Of a stretch of DNA of 64,000 bases, positions 1-11,700 are shown one piece after another (the stretch's first letter is position 1; each line of letters opens with the position of its first letter). The stretch is from Ditylenchus dipsaci (taxonomy: Eukaryota > Nematoda > Chromadorea > Rhabditida > Anguinidae), in the NCBI GenBank assembly GCA_004194705.1, contig SADC01000066.1, positions 62,001-126,000 of the forward strand. Direction: 5' to 3'. A program made the position numbers and the translations under genes. The notes under the pieces were generated by a model. It was not told where the DNA came from. It worked only from the letters and a program-made list of their open reading frames with translations, and did no database searches.

Positions 1-344
1 TTCAAAATAAGCTATTATACATGAATTTCGGATAAATAGGTGTCGAGGTATGAGTAATTTAACACGAAAAGTGGCTGAGTACACAAAAACATCACTGATT
101 GAAAAGCATTTTAGTCACTCTGGTTTTACGGTATTTATAAATTTCACTAGCTCAGCAATTAGCTTTTATTTCGGTTTTAGCAACAGAAAAAATAATACTT
201 CATTAACACAATAACATCAATTAATCAAAGACTTCTTTAAAAAATTAGCGTTTTAACATTGTATAATTAGCAGTATCATTATACAAAACAACATTTCTGC
301 TACTCCATAAATAAATGTCTACCCAATAAGATTTTCATTTTTAA
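1..344. other. No recognised feature upstream of protease copy A
   Basis: AT-rich sequence without a convincing exon, repeat or RNA gene. It should hold the promoter and 5' UTR of the protease that begins at 345, but no TATA-like or other regulatory element could be named with confidence. Confidence 0.4.
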
Positions 345-3300
345 ATGTTTTTAATCAACTACTATTTCTTGCTTACTGTACGCTGCATTCCGATGCCTTT
401 TCTTCAGTTGTTGGTCCCAGAAAATGGCTTCGCAAGCTGACTTATGAAGAGCAGCAAGAAATCCGTCAAAAATGCACTCCAGTTAATCCCGTTCAAGACC
501 GAATCTTACATGGAACTTTTGCCAAACAAGGTCAGTTTAAACACATGGCAGTGCTAACTCATAGTGATGGAAGTGGTGGAGAAATGACTCTGTGTACTGG
601 AACTCTAATAACTCGCAGGCACATTGTGACTGCTCGTCACTGCTTTCACACCACTGAACAGACAGATAGCTTTCCTTTAAAAGTGGGTGGTGTTTGCCAT
701 TCTATAGGAGAAGATGGATGCAACGAAATAGACATGAAGGAATTGGAATACGATTTTGCTATTTTTGACAATAATTCCACCTTGAAGAGTGAAGCAGATA
801 TTTCTATTATTCAGCTCAAAAAAGATGTATCAGATGATTTGCTTGAGTCAGGCAACGTTTCTATAGCTTGCTTGCCGTGGAGCACTCTAATTGAAACACC
901 CACCAATATGACTTTGCATGGATGGGGTCGCATAGAAGGCGAACAGCATGCTAAACATTTGCGCTATGGTTTCGCTAACTTCAGTAAATATAATGACTAC
1001 TCCTTAGTTGCATATAGCAACACTTCTAAAGGACAAGTGGGTGCTGACCACGGAGGTTTGTATTTGAAGAATCCAAAAATTTCAAGGTCTACCAAGGCGA
1101 AAATGTCAAATTTTAGTCAAAATTTTTTTCGATAATCTCTTTTCGTGCCCTAAAAATATGTTTTCTATCGTTAGTAATCTCAAAAAAATGCCTCAAAAGT
1201 AGTTCGAACCCGATTTTGGTTAACATGATTGAAAAAAAAACGAAAAGCGAGTAGCATCCAATTTTTTTTGCACATGTTGTTTCTGCACAGTACGATAAAA
1301 GAAGCCCATCTTAACAATTACTAAATGAGAAAAATTAAATTTTGTCAAAAAAATTTGCCACCCACCCTTTGGCGACAGATGGTATCTTTATAGTTCTTTT
1401 AACCACATTTTAGCCTCATTTAAGCAAAATCCAGGTAACAGTGATGGATTTTTAGAACGTTTTTACTTTCTGGGGCCTACCGCATTGATAAACTTTGGTA
1501 TACGTATGTTTTTATGAATCCAGAGTCATTTTCGAGTGATTTGTGTCTAAGGTACCGTATTTCCTCTAATTAGCGCCCCAAACACCAAATTCCGGGTTTT
1601 GGGGGGGGGGGGTGTTGGTGCGCTAATTAGAGGAAATACGGTATGTGGATGTGCGGATCCCCTGCACCCCCTTCGGAGGCTTGGTTTGTTAGAAGTTACC
1701 TTAGACTTAGTTACCTTAGACATAATTTCGAGCAAGACTCTCGATCAGAAATGCGTCTAGAGAGCCTTTTTGCCCAGCTCCAGCAAGAAAAATGTGATAA
1801 ATCACTGAAAATCACCCTAAAACACTCTAAGAAGACCATCTATCCCTTATGGCTCGTTCACGTATTTCGAGTTCGGGTCTTGGGAACAATTTTTTTTTGG
1901 TGAAAGTGCACAAATGATTACAATCTTTTTTTGAAGTAATAACATTATTCGGTAGCCTCACGCTACATCATTTGATAGCCTTATTCTAGTTTCTCATCAT
2001 GCACAGTCGACTCCCTCCATAAAGAACACCCTGGGGACCGGTCTTAGGTGTTCGTTACGGAGGGAGTTCGTTATAGAGGGGTACGTTAAAAAGGGAGTCG
2101 AGTGTATTATTTGTTGGAATTTCTGCTCACAGAATATGATACAATAAATCAAAAGTATGACACAAATCAGAAAAAAGTGATTATTTGCTCATTCACAAAC
2201 GTTGTCGGCGTCGTTGTAGTTATCGTTGGAAAAAATGTTTTATAAAGGCGATATACGCCAACGACAACGCCAACGACGACGACAACCTATTTATAAAATA
2301 GCTAACGACGACGCCAAGGACAACGGCATTTTTCATTCCAAATTAGACAAATTTTGCATTTTAAGTCAGAATTTTGAGGATTAACAAAATTCTCCACATG
2401 TTTTCCTCGAGATCTCGGCTGAAAATGCGAAAATTGTCCAATTTGGAATAAAAATGATGTTAACGTAATTTTGAAACAACTCGTATATGATTAACTACAT
2501 CGACAAATGTAATTTAGATAGTGGAAGTGGAGTAGTGGCATTCAATGATAAATTAAATGACTACCTGCTTTGGGGACTTACAATAAAAGCTGATAATATC
2601 ACTGGAAGCAGCTCAGAGCACATAACATTACTTTTGAACCTTTCTGAATACTATGAAGACCTCTGCTTTTACATTGGCCTTTGCCCTGGTTCAGTGGAAG
2701 GTTTGATGCCCAAACTGAACATGGGTGGCATGTATTGGCATGACATTGGAGCTCGCCCCGAATTTGCTACTACTCAATACTTTCGGCCAATCTCAGACGA
2801 AGCCAACCAAAATTATTGGCGAAAATGTAATGATACAAGATTCGCCTACATCAATGGAACTTTTTTTCATCCGAATGATGAAAACCTTATGTGTGTGACA
2901 TAGACACTAGTTGGGCTAATCTCCTGGTTTTGAATAACTCAAAAGCCATGTGTAGTGCCACAGCCATAACTGACCAACACTTTATCACAACTAAGGAATG
3001 TTTCCGGAAAAATATAGAAGCAAATAACTTAGTGAATGGAACCAGCAATTTGACTATTCAAACTAGTCCTACTTGCTATGGTGATGTGGAGTTTGTAGCC
3101 TGGTCCTACACACATCCATTGGCCATTATTCAATTGGTAAAAGACCAGATAAATCAACCTGACGAGCACAGCGGAAAATTTTCTCATATTTGCTTTGATA
3201 ATGCAAAGTTTGCCGAAGGCTATGCGTTTTTTAACCTGAGTGTGAAATCTTACAAAGTTATTCTACCCTAAGTGATCCGCTGAATTCTACTCAAATCGCT

Positions 3301-3665
3301 GGTCTAAGCACTGAAATTCAAGATATTTGCAATGACGGAGTGAATTATGTTTGTTCTGGACCACAAAAGAATGCCAACCCGCAAAGCCATTGGAGACAAA
3401 ATGCTTTCTTAAAAATTCAAGCCAGCCCTTTAATTACTCCAATCTGGAAATTGGAGGTTATGTGGTGGCTGATGGTGTGAATCTAGGTGCAGAAGGAATA
3501 AATGTGCAAAATGAAATGGCAAAGAAGCAAAGCATACTGGTCTATTTAAAGCTACAGCCATTTTTGGGCAGTCTGTGCATCTACTTAAACCTTTGTGATC
3601 CATATACTCACACTTACAACAGCTCTGCACCTTTTTTCTCGGAGTTTTTCTATAGTTACAACTGA
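345..3665 (+). CDS. Secreted S1 (trypsin-like) protease with a second, inactive protease-like domain, copy A
   Basis: Two exons, 345-1055 and 2518-3665, joined over a 1,462-bp intron (donor GTTTGT, acceptor ATTTAG). A hydrophobic signal peptide starts at ATG 345. The catalytic triad is visible: His in TARHC (codon 638-640), Asp in ADISIIQL (797-799) and Ser in GDSGSG, where the Asp codon is split by the intron (g1055 plus at2518) and Ser is 2520-2522. From about 2905 a second trypsin-like half follows (CSATAITDQHFITTKEC ... LAIIQL ... EIGGYVV) in which His is Glu and the Asp and Ser motifs are lost, so it is a pseudoprotease domain. Many N-x-S/T sites fit secretion. Frame breaks occur near 356, 2890, 3255 and 3355; alignment with copy B at 22032-28221 indicates mostly one-base losses. 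Substrate unknown. Either a functional gene in an indel-prone assembly or a recent pseudogene. Confidence 0.8.
1471..1784 (+). repeat. Interspersed repeat with GC-rich core (family F4), copy 1
   Basis: Begins TGGGGCCTACCGCAT and ends near CCCAGCTCCAGC. The same sequence recurs at 25638-25884 (-), 39432-39672 (-) and 63732-64000 (+). In this copy the GC-rich central hairpin has decayed, and a TA-flanked MITE has inserted at 1555-1641. It lies in the intron of protease copy A. Confidence 0.75.
1555..1641. mobile_element. 87-bp MITE with CCGTATT termini, TA duplication
   Basis: A near-perfect palindrome with ends CCGTATTTCCTCTAATTAG and its complement, flanked by TA at 1553-1554 and 1642-1643. 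It interrupts repeat F4; the uninterrupted site AAGGTATGTGGG can be read at about 63809, which proves insertion at TA. Same terminal type as the larger elements at 9133, 30901, 35969, 43585 and 46360, one of which carries a Tigger-like transposase remnant. Confidence 0.85.
2004..2104. mobile_element. Short pogo-like MITE (CAGTCGACTCC termini)
   Basis: Ends read CAGTCGACTCCCTCC and GGGAGTCGAGTG, with a short interior containing CCCTGGGGACCGG, a phrase shared with the element at 21384-21732. TA follows the right end but the left flank is CA. The termini resemble the pogo/Tigger-type inverted repeats seen elsewhere in the window. Confidence 0.6.
2201..2286. repeat. Short hairpin of GTTGTCG/CAACGAC units
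   Basis: Left arm GTTGTCGGCGTCGTTG and right arm CAACGACGACGACAAC are complementary around a short AT-rich loop. Intronic, no coding potential. Confidence 0.6.
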
Positions 3666-4224
3666 ATCGAAAAATATGTTAACTGTTAATAAAATCAACA
3701 ATTTTCAAAGTGATTTGTTTGCTAGGAAGTCAATAAAAATTTTTATTGACTTGAAATAATGTATTTGGACTTTGACCTACTTTTTACCAATAGCTAATTT
3801 TTGACAGGAATGGCACGAAAATTTTGAGGCCATTTTTTCCAAAGCGTGTTTTTTTTAAAGGATCATCTCCGTCTCCAACAATAATTGTCCCGCCAATTCA
3901 AAAAAAAAGTCTAATCATTGAATTTCTGTACGCATGTTTCAACTTGGTTTTCAACATAACTATACCTAAAATTAAATTCTAGGTCTGGTTTTGTTAGAAA
4001 CCAAGTAAAAATCCGTACAAGAGTTCAATGACTCGGCGAAAATTTTTGAATTTGCGGGGACAATTTAGAACGCTCCATTAGATTTCTATAAGATTTAGAA
4101 AGATTTCATAAGATCTAGCACCCAGCCTTAGATAAACGTGACAAGAAACTCGAAAAAAATATCTGTAGCTTGGAGGGTTGATGCTGGGTTCATTCGATTT
4201 CTGTCTTTATTTGATCCTTCTGTA

Positions 4225-4774
4225 TAGGCTTGGCAACGGGACGGAATCCCATGGGAATCCCGCAATTCCGATCCCGAAAATTTTGAAAATCCCGATCCCG
4301 AATTTCGCCGGTCCAAAAGCCAAATCCCGAACCCCCCAATCCCTAAAATTAAAAAAAACACAATCCTGAATCCCGGCGGAACCCATGCTCGCCGATTTAT
4401 CTCGGCCCATCAACATCTGTCGCCAGTGAGCAGCTCTTTAGTCATGCCAGAGACGTGTTTGAGTACAGAAGAGGACAACTTGATGCAAAAAAGCCAAACA
4501 ACTACTTTTCCTCAACAAAGCTCTAGAATATGTTAACTTTACTTATTGATCGAAATTCTCCGTGTTGCAATTGTGTGTTAAAATAAATTCTTTGAAATAT
4601 CTAATCGAATAAATTCCCGATCGGGATCCCGACATTTTTGAGAATCCCGATCCCGAAAATTTTGAAAATCCCGATCCCGAATCTCTACGGTCCAAAAGCC
4701 AAATCCCGATCCGGTCCCGAAAATTTCGAAAATCCCAATCCCGAATCCCGCCGGAACACAATCTGCCAAGCCTA
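4225..4774. mobile_element. hAT-type MITE with 8-bp duplication CTTCTGTA
   Basis: Terminal inverted repeat TAGGCTTGGCA at 4225 and its complement ending at 4774. The 8-bp flanks 4217-4224 and 4775-4782 are both CTTCTGTA, a perfect duplication of the length made by hAT transposases. The ends are packed with imperfect copies of AATCCCGATCCCGAA, on both sides of a unique centre. No transposase coding. Confidence 0.85.
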
Positions 4775-5240
4775 CTTCTGTAGCATCTACACAGTCTCTC
4801 AACAGTAAACAATAGAGGTTTGTGGTCCTTCTTATTGTAATGCACGCGTGGGCGGTGGATTGAAGCGAAAGTGCTGAGCCCAAGTTCTTGTAAGGGAAGA
4901 ATTTTTAAATATTTTAAATAGGTGCAATTATTTTAAAATCATCACTAACAAGTGAGCAAGACAACCACCTGGAAAGATCCTCAACCACTTGTTGAACCAC
5001 AGTTAATGAAAACACCTGTATGGTCCCCAATTACCTAGACGATAGTCACAACACTAATATCTTTCATGAAAAGAGGGCATTATATGCAGCGTGCTCACAA
5101 CTTCAAATGTTTTTTACGCAAAAAGTTAAGTAGAGTCAAGTCTTTCCAAGCCGGCACTCTTTAAGACTCAACAAGGGCGACGGATTATCGATGGTGCTGC
5201 ATTAGATTGTGTTTGCAAATGGATTTTATTATCGACTGAC

Positions 5241-5891
5241 AAGGGAACCGTTCGAACTGTCCCCTCGCCTAACTTTAATCTGATGCGTTCATCTTGTAGC
5301 CCATGGTCGATTTACTCAGTGCAGGAACAGTCCTGACGGCGAACAGAGACAAAAATTTAGAGTTCTAGGTCAAAGAAAGTCGAAAAACCCCCAGAAGCGC
5401 TAATTTTGGATACTTCTGCACTCCAATGATTAGTTTTTTTGTCAATCATGTGGCCAATCTGATCATTATGACCTTGTAATACTTTTTGATTCTACGTCTA
5501 ACAGTGGTGTTTTCAGAAATTATTTGAAATTTTTTCGAAAATCGAAATTTTAGCGATCCATGCCATGAAAATAAAAAAACCATGAAAATTTCGATTTCCA
5601 AAAAAAAATTCAAATAATTTCTGAAAACACCACTGTTAGACGTAGAATCAAAAAGTATTATAAGGTCATAATTATCAGATTTGTCACTTGATTGACAAAA
5701 ACTGAGCATTGAGGTGGAGTATCCAAAATTACCGTTTTTGGGGGGTTTTTCAACTTTCTTTGAACTAGAACTCAAAATTTCTGTCTCTGTCCGCCGCCAC
5801 GACTTTTCCTGCACTACGTAAATCGACCATGGCTATAAGATGAACGCATCAGATTGAAGTTAGGCGGGGGGACAGTTCGAACGGTTCCTTT
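5241..5891. repeat. Large palindromic element, about 650 bp
   Basis: Left arm starting AAGGGAACCGTTCGAACTGT is repeated in reverse complement ending at 5891 (AACGGTTCCTTT). The arms share TCTGATGCGTTCATCTTG, the CATGGTCGATTTA segment and a long inner stem around 5446-5700. No protein coding; a foldback element of unassigned type. Confidence 0.75.
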
Positions 5892-8750
5892 GTGAGACAT
5901 ATTTAAGCTCTGCATTAACAAGTTTAGCGGATGCCTTTTTAAGAAGGTTTGACTGCAGTGTACTTTTTCTAGGTATCATCATAATTGACATATTGCTTGC
6001 ATGACTTGGCGCTTGTAAGGCGCCATTTCACTTTGTGAAAACAAATTTAGTCAAAAAAATTTGCTTTTACCTTGAAACACACTTTTTTCGGCCCTATACG
6101 ATAAGTCAGTGTTTTTTCGCCTCGGTCCCCCTGTTGTTTTTTGCTATTTTTTCGCCTTGATCCCTCCTGATACGTTCTGATTTTTAATAATATTCTTGGT
6201 AATTTTAAGCTTCAATTTTCATTCAACATTTTTTATGCAATAATCTAAACATGAATCTTTGACATTTGCTCAAAAAATTTCTTCAAAATTTCTTCATAAT
6301 TCCACTTCTTTGCCCTGCAGTTCTGTCAAACACGGCTTCAGCCACATATGAACCCAAATTCGGATCGCTAGTGCCGTAAACGTGAACTTTTGCCACGGCT
6401 GATGTTGAAAAACATGGTAACCGGACATGGAGCAGAAATTCCGCTAAATGTCCATTCGATGATTTTTTTAATCTATTTTTACACACCTTATTTTCTTTTA
6501 AATTAAAAATGCGCTAATTTGAGTTTTTCAAATTTTGACTAGAAACCTATGATACGCCCTGTAGTTCGAAAAAAATTTTTTTTGCTTAGAATAAAAAAAC
6601 AGCCATTTTTCTCATGTAATCGGGGTCAAAATTCTCGACTGGAGAAACACGAATATGGTCTTATCTCTTCTTTCTGAGCACATTGCGCGGGAAGTGGATT
6701 GTATACTGCAACCCAGATGACAGCCCTGGCCTTCTGCCATTTCAAGCAAAAATATTTTTTGACTAAAAATTCTGGAAATAAATAAAAAAATTGGGATCTT
6801 AAGTAAAATCTTTTAAAAAAGAACACTTACGTACTGTGCAGTCATCAAGTTCATTTAAATTTTGTTGTTTCTATAATTTCAACCATTCAACATAAAGATA
6901 TTAACAAAACCTGCTAAATTGTTATACTTTTACAGACAAAACCTGTTCCGAAAAAATGATCGAAAATATTTAATGGCGATCAATGAAAAGTAGACAAAAA
7001 AGTGGGAAAAAATTAAATGTGAAAGTATTTTCAACTGTGACACAGTTTTCACTCTCACTAAAATTTAGATTTCACCACCAACAGTTTTTTGATTGACATT
7101 GTATTAACTTCTTTATTTATACCAACTCACCCAGAGCACCAAATTTTTAGTCTGGATGCTCTTGCACAATGAATCCGCTAACAGGGGAGACCGCCCGAAC
7201 TGTAAAATTTCAACCCTCTAAATTTTTATTTGTTTTCTTCAGTTTTTCCGATGAGCGAAATACGAAAATCGTGCGTCCCTGGAATCGACAACCAAAATTT
7301 TGATTTTGGAACGCCTTAATCCCCCGCCCCAAAGTGATTTTTTAGATTCCAAATATCTGAAAATTAGCTTGGCTTAACCGAGAGCTGAAAAAAAGGAACA
7401 AAAGAGAGAAGATACCTAATGCCAGGGCGAAGGATGACAGCATCAACAGAGAAGAGAGCCAGAATTTTTTCGGCATTTAACCACTAGATCGGCATTTAAC
7501 CACTATCAAACCATCTTCAGCATACCCGAGTTATTCCAGAAAACAGGTTTTGGAACCTTTAGGAATCTAATTTGATTTTGGCTATTTTCAAGTATTTTCG
7601 AAATTGCATTTTTTCAACTTCTCACATAATTTTGTGTTTATAAAATTAGTTAATCCGAAACACAATTTACATTTAAGAGACTGTTTGAGATTTATCATGT
7701 TTAAACCCACCAAAGGTGAGCAGATTTTACTTTTTATCAGCAAATGAAATATTCGTACATTTAGGGCTGGTTGTAAAGGATTGGAAGCAAGACGTATGCT
7801 AGTTCAGTAATTTAACAATAATCTATCATATTTCAAGGTGATCAATCTAATTCAAGTACCAAGGACTAAAATCATAGTTTGTTAGTCTCAACCATTTTTT
7901 GTGATATATAGTATGAAAAGTTCTATAAAATTTAGCGGTTTCACCTTACGCCATAAAGTAAGTTTAGAGCACTTGAAGCTGACACCACCTCCCCCTTCCT
8001 AATCAAATCAGCTTGGAGGACTAAGGCGAATTTTTTTGAAAGATTTTGACTGCACTATTTTCACACCTGAAATCTTGAGAAATAATTTTCAATCATGTTT
8101 ACACAGACAAATAATTGGTATAATTTTTTTTAAATGTCTTGGTCCTCCAGGCTTTTTTGACTGGGACCAAGTTGGAACCCTCACCCAAGACTGACCAGTA
8201 ACCGGATACAAATTGTAACCGGATACAGCAACCGGATACAATTTTTTTTCTAAAGTACAAAAAGTATGTTTAAACCGCACGTTTGAGTCCATCCTAACGG
8301 GCGCTGGCCTACCCTGAGCCTAAGTCTGATCCTAAGTGTGTAAAAATTCGAGAAATCGAAAAAGTTGAAAAAATCAACAGGCGGGACCAAGGCAAAATTT
8401 GTCACTGTATCCGGTTACAATTTGTATCCGGTTGCTGTTTTGCCCTCACCAAGAGTATGAGTTCTCTGGCCGTAGACCCCAAAAGACAATTGGGTTTCTA
8501 AACATTTTATGATTAGAGAGCTCATACTTTGGGGGAGGTTGGGCACTTAGGGTGCTGTCGCTTATTTGACTGGGAAGGGGGGGGGGGGGTATCAGCTTTA
8601 AATGAGTGGGCGAGGCGGAGGTTAACTCAGGCTCAATTTAAAAAACTCTTAAATTAAAGACTGGAGACATGGCTACGAATAAACAATCTAAATTACGTGG
8701 TTAGTTACAAATTTGCACAATAAAGGCAAATTAATTATTTTGTGGTTTAG
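5892..8750. other. Repeat-rich stretch, one coding-like patch
   Basis: No complete gene seen. On the minus strand 6300-6415 reads as an open, protein-like segment after a CATCAG acceptor (VAKVHVYGTSDPNLGSYVAE...), not recognised. 7380-7460 shares sequence with 16800-16920. At 8190-8440 the phrase CAACCGGATACAATTTG occurs on both strands, forming a hairpin. The 5' exons expected for the FAX gene (thioredoxin-like N-terminus) should lie here but were not found. Confidence 0.4.
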
Positions 8751-11700
8751 AATGTGAGCAATGAGTTCAGCAAAGCCTCTTCAAAGGAACAAATTCCTTT
8801 CATAGAGGTGAATGGCCGGCAGTTTGCTGATACCAATATAATAATAGACAAACTCAAAGACATGTATAATCTGACTATTGATCAAAATCTTAATTCTATA
8901 GAAAAAGCTAAAGCAAGAGCTATTATTGTACTTATTGAAGAATCATTATTCAGGTAATTTTTATGCATTTTTGGCATTACTGGAACATAACCACCCCCCC
9001 CCCCTCCCACCTGCCTAAAAGCACTCCTGGAATAAGCTTTAGCTCACAGCCTGCCAAGTACTAACATCAGTTTTTTGGAAAAAATCACACTCCAGGCCAC
9101 AGTCACGGTCTTTTCCTTGTTTAGTTTACATACCGTATTCATTCTAATAGAACGACAGTCTTTAATATAACGACACCCCTACTTTGAGCATCTGTATCTC
9201 AGAGCAGAGTGAAAGCTTTCCAAAGCTGTTTCTTGCCCTTTTTTAACTTCCACGAGCTCTACCGATTCCGCTTTTTTGATCTTGTATTTTCACCCAGAAA
9301 TCTCGAGATAGACCCAAAATTTTCGCTATTTTTGGGGGATCGGAAAATAGACCGACATGTCGTTCTATTAGATTAAATACGGTAGTTCGTTCACTGTTTC
9401 AGATGCTATGTTTACAACTTAAGCCAAAACATCAGCTGGCTAGCATCAGGTAATTAAAAAATTTTAAATCTCCAAGGAAGTCGATTTTATCCACCGTATT
9501 TTTTGAAATCGAGCCCGGGCGCTTTTTGGATACCCGAATATTTTGAAGCAAGGATCAGGAGTCGCCTATCGGCGCCTATACACACATTTTTGCAACAGAC
9601 AATACTTTATTTCTAACAACAAAATCGTGCTTAGCGTGCTTGATTTACTTAAATTTCTCCAATCACCGAGTTTGACCTAGGCACTATGTCCCTTTATATC
9701 AGGACCTATGGGGATTTCTAAAATAGCTTATTTTAATAGCTTATTTTAAACAATAGCTTACTTTGCAGCTGAAATTTCGTAGATTTCACCAAATAAACCA
9801 CTTCTTGGTGAAAGTGGATCAAAAACACAAAAGAAGTGAAACATGTACCCTCTGGACCAACTACAAAATTCTCCAACCACCGAGTTTGAGCGGGTCACTT
9901 TGCCCCTTAATGTCAGGAATTCTGAAACGAATAATAAAATTATTCTGTAACTGATATTTCGTAGATTCAACAAGTTAATACACCAACACCGAGTTTGTTG
10001 GTTAAAGTGATTGAAAAACATAAAAAAATAAAAAAGTGCATTTAAAAAGTACTACGGACATATAACGGCCAAATACTATAATGAATTTCGACTTTTCAGA
10101 CAATGGTTTTTCACCTCACTTGCCTGCTATCAAAAAATTATTTTTTGAGAAGATCGGTATCAAACAACTTCAATCAGGAGTAAGCAAAATACTAAAAGAA
10201 AATTAATTTAATTTCAATTCAGATGAAAAGCAGATTACACGCACAGGGCTATGGAAGATTATCTATGGAGGAGATAACCGAGGTGACCAGAAAGATTTGA
10301 TCGCATTGTCTAATTTCTTAGGCGACAAAAATTTCTTTTCGGAGACAAACCATCCACTGTAGGTGCCTAAATCATACACTTTTAACAGACTAAATTTTTT
10401 TAGGTAGACGCTGCACTTTTTGGTAACAACTTTATTGTTGAAAAGTTTTTTTTAAAAGGGTTATATTTAAATTGGCCATAGAATACTGAAATTTGGCCAT
10501 AGAATATTTAATTTTGGCCATAGATTACTGAAAATTGGCCATAGAATACTGAAAAATGGCCATAGATTTCTGAAAATTGGCCATAGATCTCTGAATTTTA
10601 ACCATACTCGCTCGAAATCATGTTTCAACCTTTTTTAAGATGCTCTTGAACCTGAAACATCCTGAAAAGATGTTTTAAGGGTGTCGATGACATTTTTCCG
10701 AGAATTTTTTTTTGACGGAAATTTGACTTTTTGCACTGAGCGACCAATGGTCGGAAAATTACAGAAATTTTTTCCTCGGAAAAGTGTCATCGACACGCTT
10801 AAAACATCTTTTCAGGATCCTTTTTAAACCTAAAACCAACTGGGACGATAATTTAAAAATTATCATCCCCAGTTGATTCCAAATTTGGTTTTTGGCGTTG
10901 TGTTTCATGAAGTGCTATCAATTTGTATCCAGGAAATCGAGCTGCGAAAAAGAAACTTATAATTTCCGGGGGCGCATTTTATAAATTTTCGTAAATCGTA
11001 TTTAAAATGCTCTATTTGATTTTCATATCCTAAAATGGATAAAAACATGATTTTTCGACATTTTTCAACATAAAAGATCAATTAAACAAAAAAAGATTGA
11101 CTAAAAATTGACCAAAATGTTAATTTGCATTGGCCCCAAGGAAATAAGTCAGATTTTAGCCAAAAAGATTTAAAAAAAACTAAATCTTTATGGGATTAAC
11201 TTTCATAAACAAAAGTTTAACACTCCCTCCAAGAGCTACTGGGATATAGCTCCAACAACCCCCCCCCCCCCCCAATAATCATTTTTAGAGTTACCAAAGC
11301 CTCAATTTCGAGTTTTTTCAAAAAACTGCTTGGTTGCTTGGGGTTATGGGCCTTAGTTATGGCTAGGCCTTGAGCCTAAAGCCAAAACCAACGAGCCTAA
11401 GCTGAAATTATCACGGGGAAGGTGGAATATGGTAAAACGACAGTTCGCATCGATGTTGGTAATGTTGTGAGACAAACCTATTCTTAGGTAATTTTTTATA
11501 TTTCAAGCAGCCATAATATCCACAATTTCCTGCGCAATCCGAATTACTAAACAGAATTCACATGTGATTTGGGGATTCTTTATAATTTATCGAAAAAATC
11601 CCAGGTCAGAGCCAGGGTCCCTCTCTTGTTAGAATCGAAAAAAAATTACTTGAAGATAGGTACTATTTTTAGAACACTACCAAGTGGGCAGTTAGCATCG

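Noticed and set aside
11240..11275. C and G runs (also at 8577, 8995, 24330, 28945, 39190, 39250, 40055) as possible telomere-like or G-quadruplex signals
   Set aside because: They are simple homopolymers within larger repeats (for example the inner arms of F3) and their lengths are unreliable in this sequence.
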